Origin: DASXKD01 sp963806145
GTDB lineage: Bacteria; Actinomycetota; Actinomycetes; Streptosporangiales; Streptosporangiaceae
Length of the DNA stretch: 64,000 nucleotides
NCBI GenBank assembly: GCA_963806145.1
Contig: CAWDXD010000038.1
Coordinates: forward strand, 62,001 to 126,000
Reading direction: 5' to 3'
In this document: positions 14,736 through 22,021 of the stretch, in pieces
Layout of the letters: each line of letters starts with the position of its first letter
Numbering within the stretch: position 1 is the first letter of the stretch
Notes under the pieces: generated by a model
What the model was told of the DNA's origin: nothing
The model's input: only the letters and a program-made list of their open reading frames with translations
Database searches by the model: none
Position numbers and translations under genes: made by a program

Positions 14736-17165
14736 ATGAAATCTTCCGCGCACGTGGTCGTCATCGGCGGTGGTGTGGTTGGCGCCTCGGTCCTGTACCA
14801 CCTCACCGAGCTGGGCTGGACGGATGTCGTGCTCGTTGAGCGCAAGGAGCTCACCGCCGGCTCGACCTGGCACGCTGCGGGCGGCATGCACACGCTCAAC
14901 GGTGACCCTAATGTCGCGAAGCTGCAGCAGTACACCGTCGGGCTGTATCGCGAGATCGAACAACGCTCCGGCCAGAACTGCTCCATCCACATGCCTGGCG
15001 GACTGATGCTGGCCGGCGACCGGGAGCGGATGGACTGGTTGCGGATGGCCCAGGCCCGCGGCCGCTACCTCGGCATGGATATGGAGATCATCTCGGCGGC
15101 CGAGGCAAAGCGGATGTTCCCGCTTCTGGAGGAGCAGTACTTCATCGGTGCGCTCTTCGACCGGGCCGAGGGTCACGTCGACCCGACCGGAGTCACCCGG
15201 GCCTATGCCGGCTGCGCGCGGCAGGCCGGCGCCGAGATCCGCCAGCACACCTGGGTGAGCGACCTTCGCCAGCGCCCCGACGGCACGTGGGACGTCATCA
15301 CCGACTCCGGCGAGATCCATGCCGAGCACATCGTCAACGCTGGCGGGCTGTGGGCACGTGAGGTGGGCCGGATGATCGGCCTGGAGCTGCCTGTGCTCGC
15401 GATGGAGCACATGTACTTGATCACCGAAGACATGGATGAGGTGGCCGAGTACAACGCGGCCACCGGACACGAGCTGCCGATGGGCCTGGACTTCGACGGC
15501 GAGCTCTACATCCGCCAGGAGGGCGGCGGGATGCTGTTCGGCACGTACGAGCAGGCGTGCGTGCCCTGGTCGCCCCGTGAGACGCCGTGGACCTTCGACC
15601 AGCAGTTGCTGGCCCCCGATCTCGGCCGGCTCGCCCCGTCGCTGGAGATCGCGTTCAAGCACTATCCGGCGCTGGCTGACGTGGGGATCAAGAAGGTGAT
15701 CAATGGGCCGTTCACCTTCGCGCCGGACGGCAATCCGCTGGTCGGCCCGGTGCCCGGCGTGCGCAACTGCTGGGTGGCCTGCGCGGTGATGGCCGGGCTG
15801 TCGCAGGGTGGCGGTGTTGGCCTCGCGCTCGCACGCTGGATGGTCGACGGCGATCCGGGTGAAGACATCTGGGCGATGGACGTAGCCCGCTTCGGCAACT
15901 GGGCGAGCCTCGCCTACACCAATGCCAAGGTGCGGGAGAGCTACAGCCGCCGGTTCCGTATCACTTTCCCCAACGAGGAGCTCCCGGCCGGCCGGGCACT
16001 GCATACCACGCCCGTCTATGACCGGCTCACCGCCCACAACGCGGTATGGGGCGCGAGCTTCGGGCTCGAGCATCCCCTGTGGTTCCAGCGGCCGGGGAAG
16101 GAGCCGCGCGAGGACGTGACGTTCCGCCGCTCCAACGCCTACCCGGCCGTCGCTGAAGAATGCACCACGGTGCGCGAACGCGTCGGGCTCACCGAGTGCT
16201 CCAACTTCGCCAAGTACCGCGTGACCGGCGCCGGCAGCGCCGACTGGCTGCAGCGGCTGTTCACCAACCGGCTGCCGCGAGTTGGCCGGATCAACCTCAC
16301 CGCCGCCCTGGATGCCAACGGTCACATCGTCGGGGAGTTTTCCGTGGCGCGGGTCGGTACAGACGATTTTTTTCTCTTCGGCTCGCAAGTCGCCGAAGCG
16401 CATCACTCGCGCTGGTTCTTTGGCCACCTCGCTGATGGTGTGCGGTTCGACGTGCTGGGCTTGTCCGTGGTGGGCCTCTCGCTGGCCGGGCCGCGCGCCC
16501 GCGACGTGCTGCAATCGGTCACCGACGCTTCTCTGGCGACCGAGAATTACCCGTTCATGACGTTCCGCCGGATCGACGTTGGGATGATCCCCGCCTACGT
16601 CGGCCGGATGACCTACACCGGGGATCTTGGCTACGAGATCTGGGTCGCACCGGAGTACCAGCGAGCGCTGTTGGATCTGCTGTGGCAGGCTGGGAAGCCA
16701 TACGGCATCGGCCTGTTCGGGTTCCGGGCGCTGATGTCGCTGCGCATGGAGAAGATGTTCGGTACGTGGGCGCGCGAGTACCGCCCGATCTACACGGCGG
16801 TGGAAGCGCGAATGCACCGATCGCTCAAGCTCGATCATGACTTCATCGGCCGTGCCGCGGTGGAGGCGGAGCTGGCGCGCGGCCCGGCTCGAGCGCTCGG
16901 CTACTTCGACATCACCCCCGATCCGGCGGAACCGGCCGACGTCGTCGGCGACGAGCCTATCTGGCACGGCGGGGCGGTGGTGGGCTGGGTGACATCCGGC
17001 GCGTATGCGCATTACAGCCGCCGCTCGCTAGCGTTCGGCTACCTGCCGAGCGAGCTCGTCGTGCCCGGCGCGATGTTCGAGGTGGAGATCATCGGCCAGC
17101 GCCGTCCGGCGAGGCTGCTACCCGAACCTGTGCTCGACCCGGCGGGCCATCGCATGCGCGTCTGA
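14736..17165 (+). CDS. Dimethylglycine/sarcosine dehydrogenase-like FAD-GcvT fusion
   Basis: Protein of 809 residues from ATG 14736. Residues 1-390 form a DAO-type FAD domain with VVVIGGGVVG (7-16) and LTAGSTWHAAGG, where His46 matches the histidine that binds FAD covalently in dimethylglycine dehydrogenase. A linker (FAO_M-like) is followed by a GcvT folate-binding domain and its carboxyl-terminal barrel (GDLGYEIWVAPEYQ..., FGFRALMSLRMEK, GWVTSGAYAHYSRRSLAFGY). The family oxidatively demethylates dimethylglycine, sarcosine or related amines and passes the one-carbon unit to tetrahydrofolate. It is coupled to a TetR gene by a 1-base overlap and is divergent from a methyltransferase. The exact substrate cannot be read from sequence. 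Confidence 0.88.
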   Translation: MKSSAHVVVIGGGVVGASVLYHLTELGWTDVVLVERKELTAGSTWHAAGGMHTLNGDPNVAKLQQYTVGLYREIEQRSGQNCSIHMPGGLMLAGDRERMDWLRMAQARGRYLGMDMEIISAAEAKRMFPLLEEQYFIGALFDRAEGHVDPTGVTRAYAGCARQAGAEIRQHTWVSDLRQRPDGTWDVITDSGEIHAEHIVNAGGLWAREVGRMIGLELPVLAMEHMYLITEDMDEVAEYNAATGHELPMGLDFDGELYIRQEGGGMLFGTYEQACVPWSPRETPWTFDQQLLAPDLGRLAPSLEIAFKHYPALADVGIKKVINGPFTFAPDGNPLVGPVPGVRNCWVACAVMAGLSQGGGVGLALARWMVDGDPGEDIWAMDVARFGNWASLAYTNAKVRESYSRRFRITFPNEELPAGRALHTTPVYDRLTAHNAVWGASFGLEHPLWFQRPGKEPREDVTFRRSNAYPAVAEECTTVRERVGLTECSNFAKYRVTGAGSADWLQRLFTNRLPRVGRINLTAALDANGHIVGEFSVARVGTDDFFLFGSQVAEAHHSRWFFGHLADGVRFDVLGLSVVGLSLAGPRARDVLQSVTDASLATENYPFMTFRRIDVGMIPAYVGRMTYTGDLGYEIWVAPEYQRALLDLLWQAGKPYGIGLFGFRALMSLRMEKMFGTWAREYRPIYTAVEARMHRSLKLDHDFIGRAAVEAELARGPARALGYFDITPDPAEPADVVGDEPIWHGGAVVGWVTSGAYAHYSRRSLAFGYLPSELVVPGAMFEVEIIGQRRPARLLPEPVLDPAGHRMRV

Positions 17166-17755
17166 TGGGACGCCATCCTGACCTCGAACGACGGACCGAG
17201 CTGCTGGACAAGGTGGTCGGCTACCTCGGCCGGCACGGCGTCGCCGGAGTGTCACTGCGGCCAGTCGCCCGCGAACTGGGTGTGTCGGTCAACGCGCTGG
17301 TGCATCACTTCGGCAGCAAGGACGAACTGGTGGTCGCCGCATTGCGGCGAGCCGCTGAGATTCAGCGAGAAGTCGAAGGGCGGTGGCGACGGCAAGTACC
17401 TCACCTCTCCACGGCGGAGCTGCAGCGGCGCTGGTGGCGGTGGATCAACCGCAGCCCGGAGCACCTGGCGCTGGTGCGACTGGGTCTCGAAGCCGCCACG
17501 CTGGACGCCACGGTCAGCGGTCTGCCCGGTGATGTGCGTGCGGAGCAGATCTCGTTCTGGCGTGAGGACATCGCCGACGGCCTGATCGCTGACGGCATCA
17601 AGCCCGAGGACGCCGAACGCGAGGCATCGCTAGTAAAGGCAACGTTCACCGGCCTAGTGCTAGACCTGCTGGCCACCGGTCACCGCAAGCGGCTCACCGA
17701 CGCGCTTGAATGTGCCCTCAGTCGCCTCGACGACTTGAGGCAGACGGCCCCGTGA
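17165..17755 (+). CDS. TetR-family repressor
   Basis: Protein of 196 residues whose ATG overlaps the stop of the dehydrogenase gene (TGATG). Residues about 10-55 form the TetR helix-turn-helix (GVAGVSLRPVARELGVSVNA LVHHFGSKDELV); the rest is a helical ligand domain (TetR_C). Co-translation with the dehydrogenase and the palindrome in the divergent promoter (14690-14702) suggest it represses this methylamine unit and responds to a substrate. This is inference from context. Confidence 0.88.
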   Translation: MGRHPDLERRTELLDKVVGYLGRHGVAGVSLRPVARELGVSVNALVHHFGSKDELVVAALRRAAEIQREVEGRWRRQVPHLSTAELQRRWWRWINRSPEHLALVRLGLEAATLDATVSGLPGDVRAEQISFWREDIADGLIADGIKPEDAEREASLVKATFTGLVLDLLATGHRKRLTDALECALSRLDDLRQTAP

Positions 17756-18033
17756 GGGTGGCCGCAGGCAGACTCAAACGGCACACTCGTCTCGGCCTGT
17801 GACGCCGGTCAGAGGCCGCCTTCAGCGGCGACTAGGTCTTCTGCTGAACCTCCTCGAACTGGCGGTCTCCTGACGGAGCCAGCCGACGTCGCCCCGGCCA
17901 TCGAAGTGATCGGCCGAGCGGGCGACAAGCGCTGCGGCTAGCTCACACAACGCTTGCCCAGTTGGGCAGCGCCAATGAGCGCGGGCACGGCGGCCATAAA
18001 CGTCGTCCCCGCCATGGCTTGTAACCTGACGGC

Positions 18034-18519
18034 GTGGCCGTGACCCTCGAAGAGATCACCGACGAGAACCTCGGGGCGGTCCTTGCGCTGCGTGTCGCAC
18101 CTGGGCAGGAGCAGTTCGTGAGTTCGGTGCGGGACTCGCTGGCTGAGGCGGCCGAATACCCGGATGCCAGGCCGTGGTACCGAGCGGTCTTTGCGGCTGG
18201 CCCGGCCGGTCCGGTCGGGCCAATCGGGTTCGTGATGGTCAGCTGGAACGTGGAGCCGCAGCCGCCGGAGATCATCGGGCCATGGTTCTTGTGGAAGCTA
18301 CTCATCGACGAGCGGTACCAGGGCCGCGGCCACGGCGCGGCGGTCGTCCGGCAAATCGCGGAGCTGGTCCGGTCCGAGGGCGCTACGGAACTGCTGACAA
18401 GCTTCGTACCGGGGGACGACGGGCCCGCCGGGTTCTACCAGCGGCTCGGGTTCGCGCTGACCGGCGAGCTCGATGAAAGTGGCGAGGTCATCGTCCGGCT
18501 CGGGTTGCCCGCGGCGTAG
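18034..18519 (+). CDS. GNAT-family N-acetyltransferase
   Basis: Protein of 161 residues from GTG 18034. A TAACCT -10 box ends 6 nt before this codon, implying a leaderless message, and there is no ribosome binding site. The acetyl-CoA loop is DERYQGRGHGAAVVRQIAEL (about residues 91-110), followed by the carboxyl-terminal GPAGFYQRLGFALTGE typical of GNAT enzymes. The amino-terminal VAPGQEQFVSSVRDSLAEA resembles diamine/spermidine-type acetyltransferases (PaiA/SpeG-like), so a polyamine or amine substrate is possible. It stands alone. Confidence 0.85.
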   Translation: MAVTLEEITDENLGAVLALRVAPGQEQFVSSVRDSLAEAAEYPDARPWYRAVFAAGPAGPVGPIGFVMVSWNVEPQPPEIIGPWFLWKLLIDERYQGRGHGAAVVRQIAELVRSEGATELLTSFVPGDDGPAGFYQRLGFALTGELDESGEVIVRLGLPAA

Positions 18520-18874
18520 TTCTGCCAGCATCCGTCGAGGTGACGAACCGTGAGAGCCGCCTGGCTGGCCGCGTTCGCGTGTTGTCGTAGGCCCGCCTCG
18601 TTGAGCCCATCACTGGCTTGTGACCAGCTGCGGCGACCTCTATCGACCGTCATGGGACGAGTTCACACCGAGGAGGTCTGGAGTCTGTCTCGCCTGGGGT
18701 TGGGCCGGTCCGCGCGTGACCCGCAAAGCGCGGAGGCGGCCCGCTGCCCGGTCCGTGCTCAACGAACACGCCGACTTGACGTGCACTCCGGCGGTAGGCC
18801 GGCCGGGGCCATGGCCGAATATGTGGGGAGCGTGTCGTTGACGCCATCGGTGAGCCACGGCGAGAGTGGGATCC
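18520..18874. other. Intergenic, no gene recognised
   Basis: 355 bases upstream of the GlxA-type regulator. Open frames here lack domains and ribosome binding sites. TTGACG occurs at 18776 and 18838 but without a convincing -10. Confidence 0.4.
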
Positions 18875-19870
18875 GTGAGCGAACTGCCTGTGGTCTTCGT
18901 CGCCTTCGACGGTGTGCAGTCGATCGACGTCGCCGGGCCGCACGAGGTGTTCGCCAACGCGGGGGACGCTGCCGCGTCGCTGGGCAGGCACGGCGGTTAC
19001 GGGGTGCGGGTGGCCTCGGCGCGCGGCGGTCTGATCCGCACTGAGAGCGGCCTGGAGCTTGGCACCGTGCCGCTGCCCGGCCTCGGCGAGCGGATCGACA
19101 CCCTCGTGCTGCCGGGCGGTACCGGCTCTTCGGCGGCCAGCGCCGACCCGGACCTGATCGCCTTCGTCCGTGCCGCCGCCAGCCGGTGCCGGCGGGTCGC
19201 GGCGGTGTGCACGGGCGCCTTCATCGCCGCCGCGGCGGGGCTGCTGGATGGGCGCCGGGTGACCACGCACTGGGCCGCGGCGCAGGCGCTGCAGGCCGAA
19301 TACCCCGCACTTGAAGTGGATCCCGACCCGCTCTACATCCGCGACGGCCAGATCTGGACGAGCGCCGGGGTCACCGCCGGGATCGACCTGGCGCTCGCCC
19401 TGGTGGCCGACGACCTGGGCACCGACGTCGCCCAGACGCTGGCGCGGTGGATGGTGATGTTCTTGCACCGGCCAGGCGGCCAGACCCAGTTCGCCACGCC
19501 GGTCTGGGTGCCTAGGGCCGAGCGCTCTGCCGTACGGGCCGTCCAGGGCCGCGTCGAGTCCGCGCCCGGCGGTGACCACCGGCTGCCCGCACTCGCCGCC
19601 GCGGCGTCCATGAGCGTGCGCCACTTCACCCGCGTGTTCACCACCGAGGTCGGCCAGAGCCCGGGGCGGTTCGTGGAGCGGGTCCGGCTTGAGGCGGCAC
19701 GCGCCGACCTTGAGGCAGGCGACGACACGCTCGACGTGGTGGCCGAACGCTGCGGGCTAGGTAGCGCCGAGTCCTTGCGGCGCGTGTTCCACCGCTACCT
19801 CGGGGTCAGTCCTGACGCCTACCGGAGGCGGTTCCGCACGACCACCCGTCACGAAGGAGCGTCCGCATGA
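18875..19870 (+). CDS. GlxA-type transcriptional regulator (DJ-1/PfpI + AraC)
   Basis: Protein of about 331 residues. GTG 18875 is preferred to GTG 18866 because GAGAG at 18862-18866 then has normal spacing. The amino half is a DJ-1/PfpI domain with the nucleophile-elbow AAVCTGAFIAAAAG (Cys112) and TTHW; the carboxyl third is an AraC double helix-turn-helix (LAAAASMSVRHFTRVFTTEV GQSPGRFVERVRL..., ERCGLGSAESLRRVFHRYLG). Regulators of this class sense small amines or amides. It overlaps the next DJ-1/PfpI gene by 4 bases (ATGA), so the two are made together and probably work on one pathway. Confidence 0.9.
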   Translation: MSELPVVFVAFDGVQSIDVAGPHEVFANAGDAAASLGRHGGYGVRVASARGGLIRTESGLELGTVPLPGLGERIDTLVLPGGTGSSAASADPDLIAFVRAAASRCRRVAAVCTGAFIAAAAGLLDGRRVTTHWAAAQALQAEYPALEVDPDPLYIRDGQIWTSAGVTAGIDLALALVADDLGTDVAQTLARWMVMFLHRPGGQTQFATPVWVPRAERSAVRAVQGRVESAPGGDHRLPALAAAASMSVRHFTRVFTTEVGQSPGRFVERVRLEAARADLEAGDDTLDVVAERCGLGSAESLRRVFHRYLGVSPDAYRRRFRTTTRHEGASA

Positions 19871-20514
19871 CTGGCCGGCTGCGCATCGCCATCCCGCTGT
19901 TCCCACGGTTCACTGCGCTCGACGCGATCGGCCCGTACGAGGTGCTGCAGCAAATCCCGACCTTCGACATCACCTTCGTCGGCCACGCGAGAGGCGAGGT
20001 GCGCAGCGACAGCGGGATGCTCGGCCTGGTCATCGACGGTACCTTCGAGGATCTGCCGAGCCCTGAAGTGATCGTCTTCCCCGGCGGGGGCACGCGCTCG
20101 CTGCAGTCCGACGCACGGGTGCTGGACTGGGTACGGGGCGCGCATGCCAGCACCACCTTCACCACCTCGGTCTGCACCGGCTCCCTCGTGCTCGGCGCGG
20201 CGGGCCTGCTCGACGGCCTGACCGCGACCACGCACTGGGCCCGCTACTCCGATCTGGCTGCCTGCGGGGCCACTCCCACACCGGAGCGGGTAGTCGAGCA
20301 CCTAGACCGCCGGATCATCACCGCGGCGGGCGTGTCCGCCGGGATCGACATGGCGCTGCGGCTCGCCGAACTGCTCGCCGACCGGACCGCAGCGCAAGCG
20401 GCACAGCTCCTGATCGAGTACGACCCGCAGCCGCCGTTCGACTGCGGCGCCCGGCTCAAGGCGGGCGATGAGGTGATGGCCCGCGTCCGGGAATACGACA
20501 GCCCGCGCAACTGA
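19867..20514 (+). CDS. DJ-1/PfpI family protein
   Basis: Protein of 215 residues starting inside the stop of the GlxA-type gene. It carries EVIVFPGGGTRSL (about 67-79) and TTSVCTGSLVLGAAGLLDGL with the presumed catalytic Cys103 and Glu24 (IGPYEVL). These are the marks of the isonitrile hydratase/intracellular protease-like DJ-1 branch, whose members hydrate isonitriles, hydrolyse amides or act as glyoxalases. No DNA-binding domain is present, unlike its neighbour. The activity is uncertain. Confidence 0.88.
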   Translation: MTGRLRIAIPLFPRFTALDAIGPYEVLQQIPTFDITFVGHARGEVRSDSGMLGLVIDGTFEDLPSPEVIVFPGGGTRSLQSDARVLDWVRGAHASTTFTTSVCTGSLVLGAAGLLDGLTATTHWARYSDLAACGATPTPERVVEHLDRRIITAAGVSAGIDMALRLAELLADRTAAQAAQLLIEYDPQPPFDCGARLKAGDEVMARVREYDSPRN

Positions 20515-20701
20515 GAGGTATGGCCTTCGTCTTTGATGATCCGGAGCCCCCGCCGAGGCGATGGCTGGGCGCACGGCTCCGGAGGCCGCGCTTGCGATCT
20601 GGCGGTTTACAAACCACCAGGGTTCCCGGCCTGACCCGCTTGGAGGCAGGTCAGGCCGTTCATTTAGGCTTGCGAGCAACGCGCAGAGAGGTGCCTGATC
20701 G

Positions 20702-21100
20702 ATGCTGATCGTGCGAGGCGACGCTCAGACCCTGCCGTCGGAACTGAACAAGGCGGCCACCGGCGAGGTGTGGTTCGATCCGATTTTCCCGAAGACCGAC
20801 GGTGTGGACGTCGGCACCGTCATATTCTCACCGAACGGGCGGACAGTCTGGCATCAGCACGAGTACGGGCAGTTGCTCCAGATCACGTCCGGCTATGGAT
20901 TCGTCTGCAAGGAAGGCGAGGCCCCGCAGCGGGTGCGCGCTGGCGACACGGTATGGATCGCGCCCAACGAGCGGCACTGGCACGGCGCCACCTCCAGCAC
21001 GCTGATGTCACACACCACGACCACTATCGGCGCGACCGAGTTCCATGACGCGGTGACGGAGGCCGAGTACGCCGCGGCGAACGCGACCCCGCGCGGCTAG
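20702..21100 (+). CDS. Cupin-domain protein
   Basis: Protein of 132 residues. ATG 20702 has GAGAGGTG upstream, and a TAGGCT -10-like box at 20665-20670 would give a leader of about 25-30 nt. The cupin metal site is visible as VWHQHEYGQLLQITSGYGFV (motif 1) and DTVWIAPNERHWHGA (motif 2). Single-domain cupins of this type are often annotated as DUF4437/carboxymuconolactone-associated; the true role could be an isomerase, oxygenase or sensor. It follows the DJ-1 gene after 187 bp and may be a separate transcript. Confidence 0.82.
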   Translation: MLIVRGDAQTLPSELNKAATGEVWFDPIFPKTDGVDVGTVIFSPNGRTVWHQHEYGQLLQITSGYGFVCKEGEAPQRVRAGDTVWIAPNERHWHGATSSTLMSHTTTTIGATEFHDAVTEAEYAAANATPRG

Positions 21101-21125
21101 CACATGACAGTGGTGAGCCGACAGC

Positions 21126-21163
21126 GGTGTCCAGCAGCACCCCGGCGTGGTTGGTCAAGAAAC
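21126..21163 (-). pseudogene. Inverted fragment resembling the start of the next regulator gene
   Basis: On the minus strand this stretch reads GFLTNHAGVLLDTA, close to the amino end of the winged-helix protein at 21257 (SFLTNHARVLLCIA). At DNA level about 30 of 37 bases match 21270-21306 in reverse orientation. It is a short relic of a paralogue facing the intact gene. Confidence 0.6.
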
Positions 21164-21206
21164 CCCCAGGATCCAGCTCGAGATGCCTGCATTTCAGACT
21201 ATATAG

Positions 21207-21250
21207 GAAACTAGAAACTAGCAATATATTTCTAGAAATTGTGGTAGATT
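21207..21250 (+). promoter_or_regulatory. AT-rich promoter with inverted repeat, candidate operator
   Basis: GAAACTA is tandemly repeated at 21207-21213 and 21214-21220; CTAGAAA (21211-21217) and TTTCTAG (21229-21235) form an inverted repeat with an 11-base spacer, the second arm being part of the palindrome TTTCTAGAAA (21229-21238). TAGATT (21245-21250) is a -10 ending 6 nt before the GTG at 21257. Autoregulation by that protein is likely. Confidence 0.55.
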
Positions 21251-21256
21251 CTGAGT

Positions 21257-21571
21257 GTGGAACGGTGGAGTTTCTTGACTAATCATGCCCGGGTGCTCCT
21301 GTGCATCGCGCACGACCCGGGGGTGCGGCTGCGCGACATCGCGGCCAGCGTGGGTATCACTGAGCGCAGCGCTTACGGCATCGTCACCGACCTGGCCACG
21401 GCCGGCTATGTCGTCAAAGAGAAGGACGGCCGCCGCAATCGCTATCAGATCCAGCCGCATATGCCGCTGCCCGGGCCCGCCAGCCAGGGACCCGCCATCG
21501 GCGAAGTCCTGACTCTCCTGGCCGCGCCTGGGCAACGAGGGCCAGGAACTGACCGGGCAGGAATAGCCTGA
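21257..21571 (+). CDS. Small winged-helix regulator (MarR/ArsR-like)
   Basis: Protein of 104 residues. GTG 21257 is supported by a TAGATT box 6 nt upstream (leaderless arrangement). The chain MERWSFLTNHARVLLCIAHD leads into a winged helix: RLRDIAASVGITERSAYGIV is the recognition helix-turn-helix and YVVKEKDGRRNRYQI the wing. No cysteine pair suited to metal sensing is present. It is followed by a Pro/Gly-rich tail. The protein probably binds the inverted repeat directly upstream of its own gene. Targets beyond itself are unknown. Confidence 0.85.
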   Translation: MERWSFLTNHARVLLCIAHDPGVRLRDIAASVGITERSAYGIVTDLATAGYVVKEKDGRRNRYQIQPHMPLPGPASQGPAIGEVLTLLAAPGQRGPGTDRAGIA

Positions 21572-21720
21572 GCTGCCGCGCCGCGGGCGAGCCGGAGCGC
21601 CCAATCGGCGATTCTCAGTGGTGCGCGAATCGGTCGGACGAACCCACGGTGGCCAGGGGCATTTCGTGCAGCCGCGAGCAGCCCGATCGAAGCGAAGATG
21701 GCGTCGGCCACCCTCAACAA

Positions 21721-21771
21721 TTGGCGTTTTGGGTGTCTTCGTTATGATGCCCAGGTCGCTGCGCTTAAGCG
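21721..21771 (+). promoter_or_regulatory. Promoter and palindrome before the GH65 operon
   Basis: TTGGCG (21721-21726), a 16-base spacer and TATGAT (21743-21748) make a plausible sigma-70-type promoter. CGCTTAAGCG (21762-21771), a perfect 10-bp palindrome, follows directly over the expected start site, as a LacI-type repressor operator would. No regulator gene adjoins it. Confidence 0.5.
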
Positions 21772-21826
21772 ATGGCGAAGCCTTCTATGCCGATTCGCCG
21801 CCGCCCGCGACGCGAGGGAGTTGCGA

Positions 21827-22021
21827 ATGCTGCGAATACGGATCGAGCACAAGAGCCCGATCATGGCCTTTCGCTGGCGTGGCGCGCCCGGTGAGGACGC
21901 GGCGCCGACCCGCCTGCAGCGAAGGCGCAAGCTGCTGCAGGTGCAGCCGCACGGTTTCCCGGCTGGTGGCGCGGAGGGCCTAGCGCGCGTGCTCGATGGC
22001 CTGCCTAGAGCAGCCCGGTGA
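21827..22021 (+). CDS. Possible small protein coupled to GH65 (64 aa)
   Basis: ATG 21827 follows GAGGGAG at good spacing; the frame gives 64 residues, MLRIRIEHKSPIMAFRWRGA onward, basic and Arg-rich, and its TGA (22019-22021) overlaps the GTG (22018) of the GH65 gene. That overlap suggests translational coupling, which supports its being real. No homologue is recognised; it may be a leader peptide. Confidence 0.4.
   Translation: MLRIRIEHKSPIMAFRWRGAPGEDAAPTRLQRRRKLLQVQPHGFPAGGAEGLARVLDGLPRAAR

Noticed and set aside
14667..17012. Minus-strand extension that would make the methyltransferase over 1,100 residues long
   Set aside because: It runs antisense through the dehydrogenase gene, lacks domains and passes the divergent promoter; ATG 14666 starts a full-length family member.
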